Part shown: one piece after another, positions 1-7,429 of the stretch
Numbering within the stretch: position 1 is the first letter of the stretch
Layout: the number at the start of each line of letters is the position of its first letter
Assembly (NCBI GenBank): GCA_009720755.1
Contig: WNKV01000015.1
Span: forward strand, 95,189 to 159,188
Source: Rhodoplanes serenus
Lineage (GTDB): Bacteria > Pseudomonadota > Alphaproteobacteria > Rhizobiales > Xanthobacteraceae
Direction: 5' to 3'
Length of the DNA: 64,000 nucleotides
Program-made: the position numbers and the translations under genes
Notes under the pieces: generated by a model
Told to the model about the DNA's origin: nothing
The model's input: the letters and a program-made list of their open reading frames with translations, nothing else
The model's database searches: none

Positions 1-1
1 C

Positions 2-181
2 GCGGTGGTCCGCCTCGGCATGACCCGCCAGGAGATCGCCGATTATCTCGGCCTGACGCTGGAGACCGTGTCGCGCGCCTTCTCCGAGCTGCGCCGCCGC
101 GGCATCATCGCCATCGACAAGCAGGAAGAGGTCCGGGTCCACGACGTGTGCCGGATCTGCCAGCTCACCGGCGCCCACTGA
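2..181 (+). CDS. Crp/Fnr-family transcriptional regulator (FnrL/FixK-like), C-terminal end
   Basis: Only the last 59 residues are in the window; the gene begins to the left of base 1. The visible part is the winged-helix DNA-binding domain, with the recognition stretch RQEIADYLGLTLETVSR (visible residues 9-25), which is the typical Fnr/FixK helix-turn-helix in which E..SR contact TTGA half-sites. The protein ends in VCRICQLTGAH. The oxygen-sensing N-terminal part is not visible, so FnrL (Fe-S, N-terminal cysteines) and FixK (no cluster) cannot be told apart here. Its neighbours are the cbb3 oxidase genes, whose upstream regions carry matching TTGA-type boxes at 1551-1564 and 5103-5116, so it is a plausible direct activator of them; that link is inference. 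Confidence 0.88.
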   Translation, partial: AVVRLGMTRQEIADYLGLTLETVSRAFSELRRRGIIAIDKQEEVRVHDVCRICQLTGAH

Positions 182-262
182 GGCGAGGGGCCTTCCGCAG
201 TCGGGCATCTCCGTTTCGGAGCGATCGTCCATCTCCTCCCCGGGCGATCCTCTTCAACTTCA

Positions 263-295
263 AGCGCCGTGCCGCCGGTACGGCGCTCTTTTTTT
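263..295 (+). terminator. Rho-independent terminator of the Crp/Fnr gene
   Basis: An 8-bp perfect stem (AGCGCCGT at 263-270 with ACGGCGCT at 280-287) with a 9-base loop is followed by C and seven T (289-295). It lies 82 bases after the stop of the Crp/Fnr-type gene and before the AbrB-family gene, so it separates the two transcripts. Confidence 0.85.
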
Positions 296-408
296 GCGCC
301 TCCGTGGCGGGTGCCGCACCGGGCGGTCTTCCGAGGCCGGCGTTCGGCGTCGACCGGCTTTCCTCTCCGCGCCGAAACGATCTATGGAGGTGATGCACGC
401 AGGACCCC

Positions 409-1554
409 ATGGACACTCGCCCCCCCGACAAGACGCGCCCCGACGCGGGCGTGTCGCGCCCGCCGCCCACACCCCGTCGTCTCATCGAAACGCTGCTGAT
501 CGCCGCTGCCGGCGCCGTGCTGTTCGATCTCGCGCGCATCCCCGCCGCGTGGCTCGCCGGCGCCATGGTGGCCACCGCGGCAGCGGCGCTCGCCGGCCGC
601 CCGATGGGGGTGCCGCGTCCGGTCGCCCGCTGCTTCTTCGTGATCGTCGGGCTGTCGCTCGGCAGCGTCGTCAATCCCGCGTCGCTCCAGGGGCTGGCCA
701 CCTGGCCGGCCAGCATCGTCGCCGTGGTGGTCGCGATGGGCTGCGTCACGCTCGCCTGCACGCTGTATCTGCGCCGCATCCATGGCTGGGACATCCTGAC
801 GGCGCTGTTCGCCGCCGTGCCCGGGGCGCTGTCGCAGGTGCTGGTGCACACCGCCGAGGAGAACGCCGATCTCCGCGCCGTCGCCATCGTCCAGACCATC
901 CGGGTGGTGATTCTCACGGTCGGTGTGCCGGCCGTGCTGGCGGCGCTCGGGCATGGCGGGCCGACCAGCCTGGCGGCGGCGCCGTCCGGCCTGCTCGACG
1001 CACCGACCGAGCTGGCCGTGCTGGTGGGGCTCGCGGTCGTGGTCGCCGTGGTGCTGGTGCGGGTCGGCTTTCCGGGCGGTCTGATGATCGGGCCGATGAC
1101 GGTGTCGGCGGTGCTTCACGGCACCGGCCTCGTCACCGTCACGCTGCCGGCCTGGATCACCATCGCCGGCATGATCGGGCTCGGCGCCATCAGCGGCGCG
1201 CGCTTCTCCGGCACGCCGGTGCGGCTGGTGCTGTCCTTCCTGGCGGCGGCGCTCGGCTCCTTCGCGGTGGCGATCGTGGTCACCGCCGCCTTCGTGCTGA
1301 CGGTGACGGCGCTGACCGGGCTGCGGCTCGGCGATCTCACCGTCGCGTTCGCGCCCGGCGCCATCGACGCCATGATGGTGCTGGCGCTCGCCCTGCACAT
1401 CGATCCGGTGTTCGTCGGTGCGCATCACATCGTGCGCGTCTTCGCCGTGTCGTTTTCGTTGCCGGTGGTGATCCGGTACGTCAAGCGGCGTCGTGATCGC
1501 GCAGTTGTCAAGAAGGTTGGACAATCAAGCGAACCTGACACCCGAGACGATTGA
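409..1554 (+). CDS. AbrB-family integral membrane protein (putative transporter)
   Basis: A 381-residue, very hydrophobic protein of the AbrB (Pfam AbrB, once called 'ammonia monooxygenase') family. Members are built from two copies of a membrane repeat with Gly-rich turns; here the repeats run at about residues 25-185 and 205-360, each with the conserved stretch around AVPGALSQ (first copy) and FAPGAIDAM (second copy). The N-terminal 25 residues are polar and Pro/Arg-rich. About 9-10 membrane segments can be drawn. The substrate is not known. The ATG at 409 follows purine-rich sequence (GGAGG at 386-390, AGGA at 401-404). The stop codon lies inside the FNR-type box of the next operon. No functional link to the oxidase genes is implied by the family. 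Confidence 0.8.
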   Translation: MDTRPPDKTRPDAGVSRPPPTPRRLIETLLIAAAGAVLFDLARIPAAWLAGAMVATAAAALAGRPMGVPRPVARCFFVIVGLSLGSVVNPASLQGLATWPASIVAVVVAMGCVTLACTLYLRRIHGWDILTALFAAVPGALSQVLVHTAEENADLRAVAIVQTIRVVILTVGVPAVLAALGHGGPTSLAAAPSGLLDAPTELAVLVGLAVVVAVVLVRVGFPGGLMIGPMTVSAVLHGTGLVTVTLPAWITIAGMIGLGAISGARFSGTPVRLVLSFLAAALGSFAVAIVVTAAFVLTVTALTGLRLGDLTVAFAPGAIDAMMVLALALHIDPVFVGAHHIVRVFAVSFSLPVVIRYVKRRRDRAVVKKVGQSSEPDTRDD

Positions 1555-1564
1555 CTTTCATCAA
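1551..1564 (+). promoter_or_regulatory. FNR/FixK box upstream of ccoN
   Basis: TTGACTTTCATCAA fits the TTGAY-N4-RTCAA pattern of FnrL/FixK sites. It starts 93 bases before the chosen ccoN ATG and overlaps the stop codon of the upstream membrane-protein gene. cbb3 operons are classically activated by such sites under low oxygen. Confidence 0.85.
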
Positions 1565-1643
1565 TGCGAATTCGTCTCACATCCTGACTAGTCCGAACCA
1601 CTCCTCATCAGCCGAACAACCGCCGCAACCCAAGGCCCCCATC

Positions 1644-3299
1644 ATGGCTCCATCGACGGTTCGCAAGACCATGACGCTCGGCGAAGGCGGCTTGGCCTTC
1701 GTGTTCGCTGCGACGACGCTGCTGTGTCTCGTGGCTGCCGCCAAGGCTCAGGACGCGCCCTTCGCCTTCCACGCCTTCCTGTCGGCCGCAGCCAGCGTGG
1801 CAGCCGTGTTCCTGATCTTCCGCGGCTACTTCAACCGGCCGGCGGAGCTGCCCGGGGAGGAGACCGAGGACGGCCGCATCAATTACAACGACGGTCCGCT
1901 CAAGTTCGCCACCATCGCGGCGGTGTTCTGGGGCATCGCCGGCTTCACGGTGGGCCTCTACATCGCGCTCGAGCTCGCCTATCCGTGGCTCAACTTCGAC
2001 CTGCCGTTCCTGAACTTCGGACGCCTGCGGCCGCTGCACACCTCGGCGGTGATCTTCGCGTTCGGCGGCAACGTGCTCATCGCCACCTCGTTTCACGTGG
2101 TGCAGCGCACTTGTCGAACCCGCCTGGCCGGCCATCTGGCGCCGTGGTTCGTGGTGCTCGGCTACAACTTCTTCATCGTGATCGCCGGAACGGGCTATCT
2201 GCTGGGCGTCACGCAATCCAAGGAATATGCCGAGCCGGAATGGTACGCCGACCTGTGGCTGACCATCGTCTGGGTCGTCTATCTGCTGGTCTTCCTGGCG
2301 ACGATCATCAAGCGCAAGGAGCCGCATATCTACGTCGCCAACTGGTTCTATCTCGCCTTCATCGTCACCATCGCGGTGCTGCATCTCGGCAACAACGCGG
2401 CGCTGCCGATCTCGGCGTTCGGCTCCAAGTCCTACGTGGTGTGGTCGGGCGTCCAGGACGCGATGTTCCAGTGGTGGTACGGCCACAACGCGGTCGGCTT
2501 CTTCCTCACCGCCGGCTTCCTCGGCATCATGTACTACTACGTGCCCAAGCGGGCCGAGCGGCCGGTCTACTCCTACCGGCTGTCGATCGTGCACTTCTGG
2601 GCGCTGATCTTCCTCTACATCTGGGCCGGTCCGCATCACCTCCACTACACGTCGCTGCCGGACTGGGCGCAGACGTTGGGCATGACCTTCTCGATCATGC
2701 TGTGGATGCCGTCCTGGGGCGGCATGATCAACGGCCTGATGACGCTGTCGGGCGCGTGGGACAAGCTGCGCACCGACCCGGTGCTGCGCATGCTCGTGGT
2801 GTCGGTCGCCTTCTATGGCATGTCGACCTTCGAAGGACCGATGATGTCCATCAAGGCGGTCAACTCGCTCAGCCACTACACCGACTGGACCGTCGGCCAC
2901 GTCCATTCGGGCGCGCTCGGCTGGGTCGGCTTCGTGTCGTTCGGCGCCGTCTACTGCCTGGTGCCGTGGCTGTGGAACAAGAAGGAGCTGTACAGCCTCA
3001 AGGCGGTCAACTGGCACTTCTGGATCGCCACCATCGGCATCGTGCTCTACGTCTCCGCCATGTGGGTGTCGGGCATTCTCCAGGGCCTCATGTGGCGCGC
3101 CTACACGTCGCTCGGCTTCCTCGAATACTCGTTCATCGAGACCGTCGAGGCGATGCATCCGTTCTACGCGATCCGCGCTCTCGGCGGCGCCCTGTTCGTG
3201 ATCGGCTCGCTGATCATGGCGTGGAACGTGTGGAAGACCGTGCAGTCCGGCGAGCCGGCGCCTGTCGCGTCGCGCCCCGTGATGCAGCCGGCCGAGTGA
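1644..3299 (+). CDS. ccoN: cbb3-type cytochrome c oxidase subunit I
   Basis: A 551-residue haem-copper oxidase catalytic subunit of the C (cbb3) family, which reduces O2 to water in the cytoplasmic membrane with very high oxygen affinity. About 12-14 membrane segments are visible, with the conserved His-rich stretches around [10 protein letters not shown] (low-spin haem b region), [10 protein letters not shown] (Cu-B region), GPHHLHY, and HVHSGALGW (haem ligands in the last third). Length fits the family. An in-frame TTG at 1551 would add 31 residues but falls inside the FNR box; ATG 1644 with AAGG eight bases upstream is preferred, and ATG 1671 is also possible. It is the first gene of ccoNOQP and follows an FNR/FixK box, so low-oxygen induction is expected. 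Confidence 0.97.
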   Translation: MAPSTVRKTMTLGEGGLAFVFAATTLLCLVAAAKAQDAPFAFHAFLSAAASVAAVFLIFRGYFNRPAELPGEETEDGRINYNDGPLKFATIAAVFWGIAGFTVGLYIALELAYPWLNFDLPFLNFGRLRPLHTSAVIFAFGGNVLIATSFHVVQRTCRTRLAGHLAPWFVVLGYNFFIVIAGTGYLLGVTQSKEYAEPEWYADLWLTIVWVVYLLVFLATIIKRKEPHIYVANWFYLAFIVTIAVLHLGNNAALPISAFGSKSYVVWSGVQDAMFQWWYGHNAVGFFLTAGFLGIMYYYVPKRAERPVYSYRLSIVHFWALIFLYIWAGPHHLHYTSLPDWAQTLGMTFSIMLWMPSWGGMINGLMTLSGAWDKLRTDPVLRMLVVSVAFYGMSTFEGPMMSIKAVNSLSHYTDWTVGHVHSGALGWVGFVSFGAVYCLVPWLWNKKELYSLKAVNWHFWIATIGIVLYVSAMWVSGILQGLMWRAYTSLGFLEYSFIETVEAMHPFYAIRALGGALFVIGSLIMAWNVWKTVQSGEPAPVASRPVMQPAE

Positions 3300-3312
3300 G
3301 GGAGCACGACCC

Positions 3313-4047
3313 ATGTCGATCATGGCCAAGCACGCCATCCTCGAGAAGAACTCGATCCTCCTCCTCATCGGCATCCTGCTGGTGATCTCGGTCGGTGGTC
3401 TCGTCGAGATCGCACCGCTCTTCTATCTGAAGAGCACCATCGAGAAGGTGGAGGGCATGCGGCCCTACACCCCGCTGGAGCTCGCCGGGCGCGACATCTA
3501 TGTCCGTGAAGGCTGCTACACCTGCCACTCGCAGCAGGTGCGGCCGCTGCGCGACGAGGTCGAGCGCTACGGCCACTACTCGCTCGCCGCCGAGAGCATG
3601 TACGATCATCCGTTCCAGTGGGGCTCGAAGCGCACCGGCCCCGACCTGTCGCGGGTGGGCGGCAAGTACTCCGACGAATGGCACGTCGCGCATCTGAAGA
3701 ACCCGCGCGCCGTGGTGCCGCAATCGATCATGCCGGGCTACGCCTTCTTGGCGAATACGGAGCTGGAGCCGAAGGGGATCGCCGGCCGCATGCAGGCACT
3801 GCAAACGATCGGCGTGCCCTACACGGATGACCAGATCAAGAACGCCGCCAAGGACCTCAAGGTCCAGGCGACGACCGACGATCCGGGCGCGGCCGATCTT
3901 CAGGGCCGCTACGCCAAGTCGACGGCGCGCGACTACGACGGCAACCCCTCGCGGGTGACCGAGATGGACGCCCTCGTGGCCTATCTTCAGATGCTGGGCA
4001 CGCTGGTCGATCTGAAGCTCTACAACGACAAAGCCAACCTGCGCTGA
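3313..4047 (+). CDS. ccoO: cbb3-type cytochrome c oxidase subunit II (mono-haem cytochrome c)
   Basis: A 244-residue membrane-anchored cytochrome c. One N-terminal membrane segment (about residues 14-36) is followed by a periplasmic domain with the haem motif CYTCH at 68-72, the family signature [14 protein letters not shown] just after it, and the probable axial Met140 in SIMPGY. It passes electrons from CcoP to CcoN. It starts 13 bases after the ccoN stop behind a GGGAG site, so translation is operon-coupled. Confidence 0.97.
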   Translation: MSIMAKHAILEKNSILLLIGILLVISVGGLVEIAPLFYLKSTIEKVEGMRPYTPLELAGRDIYVREGCYTCHSQQVRPLRDEVERYGHYSLAAESMYDHPFQWGSKRTGPDLSRVGGKYSDEWHVAHLKNPRAVVPQSIMPGYAFLANTELEPKGIAGRMQALQTIGVPYTDDQIKNAAKDLKVQATTDDPGAADLQGRYAKSTARDYDGNPSRVTEMDALVAYLQMLGTLVDLKLYNDKANLR

Positions 4048-4056
4048 GAGGGGACC

Positions 4057-4218
4057 ATGCGTGCAGAACCCGGCCTGTCCCTGATCACCACCTTCGTCTC
4101 GAACATGTGGACGCCCATCTTCGTCGCCCTGTTCCTGGCGGTGCTCGCCTACGCCCTGTGGCCGCGCAACGGCGCGATCTTCGACCACGCGGCCAAGATG
4201 CCTCTGCGGGAGGACTGA
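4057..4218 (+). CDS. ccoQ: cbb3 oxidase small subunit CcoQ
   Basis: A 53-residue protein read directly between ccoO and ccoP. It has one membrane segment (about residues 18-36, MWTPIFVALFLAVLAYALW) followed by the short polar tail typical of CcoQ, ending MPLRED. CcoQ stabilises the complex, chiefly by helping CcoP assemble. It starts nine bases after the ccoO stop behind a GAGGGG site and ends three bases before the ccoP start, consistent with its fixed place in ccoNOQP. Confidence 0.92.
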   Translation: MRAEPGLSLITTFVSNMWTPIFVALFLAVLAYALWPRNGAIFDHAAKMPLRED

Positions 4219-4221
4219 GAC

Positions 4222-5091
4222 ATGGCGAAAGAAGACATCGACGCCGTCACCGGCACCGCCACGACCGGCCACGAGTGGGACGGCATCAAGGAGCTGAACA
4301 ACCCGCTGCCGCGCTGGTGGCTGTGGACGTTCTATGCCTCCATCGTGTGGGCGGTGCTGTACTGGATCGCCTATCCGGCGTGGCCGCTGGTGTCGAGCTA
4401 CACATCGGGCCTGCTCGGCTACTCGTCGCGGGCCAATGTGGCGGCCGATATGGCGGCCCTCCAGGCGCTGCGCGGCGAGAAGGGCGCGGCGCTCGCCAAG
4501 GCGGAGCTGGTCGACATCGAGAAGGACCCGGCGCTGCTCGCCTTCGCCCGTGCCCAGGGCCGTGCCGCCTTCGGCGACAACTGCGCGCCCTGCCACGGCA
4601 CCGGCGCCACCGGCTCGAAGGGTTACCCGAACCTCAACGATGACGACTGGCTGTGGGGCGGCACCCTGGAGGCCATCCACCAGACCTTGCAGTTCGGCAT
4701 CCGCTCGGGCCACGCCAACGCCCGCGAGAACCTGATGCCGGCGTTCGGCAAGGACGGCACGCTGAAGAAGGACGAGATCGTCCAGGTGGCGAGCTATGTG
4801 CGCTCGCTGGCGGGCCTCCCGGTCCCGCAGGGCGTCAATCTCGAGGCCGGCAAGAAGCTGTTCGCCGACAACTGCACGGTCTGTCACGGCGACGACGCCA
4901 AGGGCAACCCGGAGCTGGGCGCCCCCAACCTGACCGATCGCATCTGGCTGTACGGCTCTGATCAAGAGGCGGTGGTCGAGACCATCACCAACTCGCGTGC
5001 CGGCGTGATGCCGGCCTGGGCCGACCGTCTCGATCCGGTCACCGTCAAGGCGCTCGCCGTCTATGTCCATACGCTCGGCGGTGGACGCTGA
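4222..5091 (+). CDS. ccoP: cbb3-type cytochrome c oxidase subunit III (di-haem cytochrome c)
   Basis: A 289-residue di-haem cytochrome c. The cytoplasmic N-terminus carries the family motif HEWDGIKELNNPLPRWW (residues 17-33), followed by a membrane segment (about 35-58) and two periplasmic cytochrome c domains with CAPCH at 121-125 and CTVCH at 218-222. MPAF (172-175) and a later MPAW supply the sixth-ligand methionines. It is the electron entry subunit. It is the last gene of ccoNOQP; the maturation genes follow after a separate FNR-type box. Confidence 0.97.
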   Translation: MAKEDIDAVTGTATTGHEWDGIKELNNPLPRWWLWTFYASIVWAVLYWIAYPAWPLVSSYTSGLLGYSSRANVAADMAALQALRGEKGAALAKAELVDIEKDPALLAFARAQGRAAFGDNCAPCHGTGATGSKGYPNLNDDDWLWGGTLEAIHQTLQFGIRSGHANARENLMPAFGKDGTLKKDEIVQVASYVRSLAGLPVPQGVNLEAGKKLFADNCTVCHGDDAKGNPELGAPNLTDRIWLYGSDQEAVVETITNSRAGVMPAWADRLDPVTVKALAVYVHTLGGGR

Positions 5092-5102
5092 CGTATTCAG
5101 AC

Positions 5103-5116
5103 TTGAGAATGATCAA
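5103..5116 (+). promoter_or_regulatory. FNR/FixK box upstream of ccoG
   Basis: TTGAGAATGATCAA fits TTGA(N)-N4-ATCAA with one non-consensus base (G at position 5). It lies 12 bases after the ccoP stop and 95 bases before the ccoG start, suggesting that ccoGHIS has its own low-oxygen promoter in addition to read-through from ccoNOQP. Confidence 0.8.
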
Positions 5117-5149
5117 GTCGACGGACCGTACCGTCGCCTACAACGAAAC

Positions 5150-5174
5150 GCCCCGGTCCATGCCGGACCGGGGC
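5150..5174 (+). other. Strong hairpin in the ccoG leader
   Basis: GCCCCGGTCC (5150-5159) is perfectly complementary to GGACCGGGGC (5165-5174) with a five-base loop. No T-run follows, so it is not a standard terminator. It sits between the FNR-type box and ccoG and could stop ccoP transcripts with Rho, protect a processed 3' end, or affect the ccoG leader. Confidence 0.6.
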
Positions 5175-5211
5175 CGAGCTCTGTCCGGAGCGAAGACCAT
5201 CCGGAGCCAGA

Positions 5212-6696
5212 ATGATCCGGAGCAACATGGTGCCCCCGCCCATGAACGTGCCCGTCAAGCCCTCCGCCGCCATCGCCGCGGTGCCCGACACGCCGCTCTA
5301 CGAGGCCGGCAAGACAGTTTATCCGCAGAGCGTCAAGGGCCGCTTCCGCACCGTCAAATGGGTGCTGATGGCGGTGTTCCTCGGCATCTACTATCTGCTG
5401 CCCTTCGTGCGCTGGGACCGCGGCCCCAACTCGCCCGATCAGGCCGTCCTGGTCGACATCCCCAACACCCGTTTCTACTTCTTCTTCATCGAGCTGTGGC
5501 CCCAGGAGGTCTACTACTTCACCGGGCTGCTGGTGATCGCCGCGATGGTGCTGTTCCTGATGAACGCCGTCGCGGGCCGCGTCTGGTGCGGCTACGCCTG
5601 CCCGCAGACCGTGTGGACGGACCTGTTCTACGCGGTCGAGCGGTGGATCGAGGGCGACCGTCGCGAGCGCATGAAGAAGGCCAAGGCCGGGCTGACGGCG
5701 CGCCGCGTGGGTGAACTCACGCTCAAGCACGGCATCTGGCTGCTGATCGCCTGGTGGACCGGCGGCGCCTGGGTGCTCTACTTCGCCGACGCGCCGACCC
5801 TGGTGAAGGACCTCGCCACCTTCGAGGCCCCGATGGTGGCCTATGCGTGCATCGGTGTCCTCACCTTCACCACCTACACGCTCGCCGGCCACATGCGCGA
5901 GCAGGTGTGCATCTACATGTGCCCGTGGCCGCGCATCCAGGCGGCGTTGACCGACGAGTGGGCGCTGAACGTCACCTATCGCTACGACCGCGGCGAGCCG
6001 CGCACCTCGACCAAGAAGGCGGCCGATCTGCGCGCGCTCGGCGCCAAGGCGGGCGACTGCGTCGACTGCCTGCAATGCGTCGCCGTCTGCCCGACCGGGG
6101 TCGACATCCGCGACGGCGCGCAGCTCGGCTGCATCCAGTGCGGCTTGTGCATCGACGCCTGTGACGCCGTGATGGCCAAGGTGGGCCGGCCGAGCGGGCT
6201 GATCGCCTACGACAACGACGTCAACATCGAGCGGCGGCTCTCCGGCGAGGCGCCGGTCTATCGCTTCGTGCGTGCCCGCACGCTGATCTACACCGGCATC
6301 ATCGCGCTGGTCGGGCTGGTGATGCTCTACACCCTGTCGACCCGCACCATGGTCGACGTCAACGTGCTGCACGACCGCAACCCGCTGTTCGTGTCGCTGT
6401 CCGACGGCTCGGTCCGCAACGCCTACACGGTCCGCTTTCTTAACAAGCGGTCGGATCTGCGCACCTTCGAGCTGTCGGTCGCCGGGGTGCCGATCCCGGT
6501 CGTGCACGTCATCGGCGAGGAGCCGGGGAGCCGCACCATCGTGGCTGTCGGTCCGGATCAGACCCGCGAGGTGCGCGTTCTCGTCACCGTGCCGCCCGCC
6601 GCCCGCATCGAGAAGTCGAACGGCATCACCTTCACGGTGCGCGACGTCGACTCGGGCGACACCGCGACCGCCACCGACCACTTCTTCGGCCCGTGA
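5212..6696 (+). CDS. ccoG: cbb3 oxidase maturation protein CcoG (FixG/RdxA-type Fe-S protein)
   Basis: A 494-residue membrane Fe-S protein needed for cbb3 assembly, known in other species as a copper reductase. About five membrane segments are visible (around 43-62, 98-122, 165-190, 200-220 and 355-375). Signature stretches are VWCGYACPQTVW (near 124) and YMCPWPRIQ (near 238). Two four-cysteine ferredoxin clusters follow (CVDCLQCVAVCP and CIQCGLCIDACD, about 283-322). The C-terminal 120 residues are a periplasmic Ig-like FixG domain. ATG codons at 5212, 5227 and 5242 are all possible starts; only the first few residues are affected. Confidence 0.95.
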   Translation: MIRSNMVPPPMNVPVKPSAAIAAVPDTPLYEAGKTVYPQSVKGRFRTVKWVLMAVFLGIYYLLPFVRWDRGPNSPDQAVLVDIPNTRFYFFFIELWPQEVYYFTGLLVIAAMVLFLMNAVAGRVWCGYACPQTVWTDLFYAVERWIEGDRRERMKKAKAGLTARRVGELTLKHGIWLLIAWWTGGAWVLYFADAPTLVKDLATFEAPMVAYACIGVLTFTTYTLAGHMREQVCIYMCPWPRIQAALTDEWALNVTYRYDRGEPRTSTKKAADLRALGAKAGDCVDCLQCVAVCPTGVDIRDGAQLGCIQCGLCIDACDAVMAKVGRPSGLIAYDNDVNIERRLSGEAPVYRFVRARTLIYTGIIALVGLVMLYTLSTRTMVDVNVLHDRNPLFVSLSDGSVRNAYTVRFLNKRSDLRTFELSVAGVPIPVVHVIGEEPGSRTIVAVGPDQTREVRVLVTVPPAARIEKSNGITFTVRDVDSGDTATATDHFFGP

Positions 6697-6719
6697 CGGC
6701 CCCGACAGGAGCGACCCCC

Positions 6720-7232
6720 ATGGACACGGACCTCGCGGCTTCGGGCCGCCCGCCTCGCCCGCTGACCGGGCGCCGCGTCGCGGTGTATCTCGGCGCCTTC
6801 TTCACCCTGGTGATCGGCGTCAACGGCATCATGATGAAGCTCGCCGTCGACACCCTGCCGGGCACCGTGGTGGACAGCGCCTACCGGGCGAGCCTCGCCT
6901 ACAACGGCGAGATCGCCGCCGCGCAGGCGCAGGCGGCGCGCGCCTGGCGGGTCGCCGCCCATGTGGAGCGCGGCGCCGACAGCCGCGCCAGCGTGCGCAT
7001 CGAGGCGCGCGACGGCGCCGACCTGCCGGTCAGCGGGCTCGTCGTCTCGGCCCGGCTGGCGCGCCCGACCGACCGGCGCGACGACCGCCCGGTGCGTCTC
7101 GCCGAGCGCGACATCGGCATCTATCGCGGCGAGGCCGCGGACGTGCCGCCCGGCCAGTGGGACCTGGTGATCGAGGCGGAGCGCGGCGGCGACCGCGTCT
7201 ATCTCTCGCGCAACCGGGTGGTGCTGCCTTAG
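6720..7232 (+). CDS. ccoH: cbb3 oxidase assembly protein CcoH (FixH family)
   Basis: A 170-residue protein with one membrane segment near the N-terminus (about residues 18-42, after TGRRVAVYLGAFF) and a periplasmic beta-rich domain, the layout of FixH/CcoH. CcoH binds the assembling oxidase complex. AGGAG at 6707-6711 is eight bases before ATG 6720. A GTG at 6693 that overlaps the ccoG stop is in frame but lacks its own ribosome site. The gene lies 23 bases after ccoG; the ccoI gene follows after a palindromic intergenic repeat. Confidence 0.9.
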   Translation: MDTDLAASGRPPRPLTGRRVAVYLGAFFTLVIGVNGIMMKLAVDTLPGTVVDSAYRASLAYNGEIAAAQAQAARAWRVAAHVERGADSRASVRIEARDGADLPVSGLVVSARLARPTDRRDDRPVRLAERDIGIYRGEAADVPPGQWDLVIEAERGGDRVYLSRNRVVLP

Positions 7233-7268
7233 CATCGGCCGCAGCGCCGTAAACGCGGCGCTCGGACT

Positions 7269-7398
7269 CCCTCTCCCCGCCAGCGGGGAGAGGGTCGGGG
7301 TGAGGGGCGGCGGCGGTTCGCACCGAGCCGCGACGCCCTCTCGCCCGGCCCCCATGCCTTCGGCATGCGGTCCGACCTCTCCCCCCGCGCGGAGAGGT
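7269..7398. repeat. Compound palindromic intergenic repeat between ccoH and ccoI
   Basis: Three palindromes lie side by side: CCCTCTCCCCGC (7269-7280) against GCGGGGAGAGGG (7283-7294); CATGCC/GGCATG (7353-7367); and ACCTCTCC (7375-7382) against GGAGAGGT (7391-7398). The outer arms share a CTCTCC core, so the whole can fold as a clover-like structure. The arrangement looks like the mobile palindromic intergenic repeats common in GC-rich alphaproteobacteria. Whether it is multi-copy cannot be tested in this window. Confidence 0.7.
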
Positions 7399-7429
7399 GA
7401 GGGCCGCGGGACACGGGAACAGCGTGGAC

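Noticed and set aside
1551..1643. TTG start adding 31 residues to CcoN
   Set aside because: The codon lies inside the FNR-type box and the added residues are polar and unlike CcoN N-termini; ATG 1644 is better.
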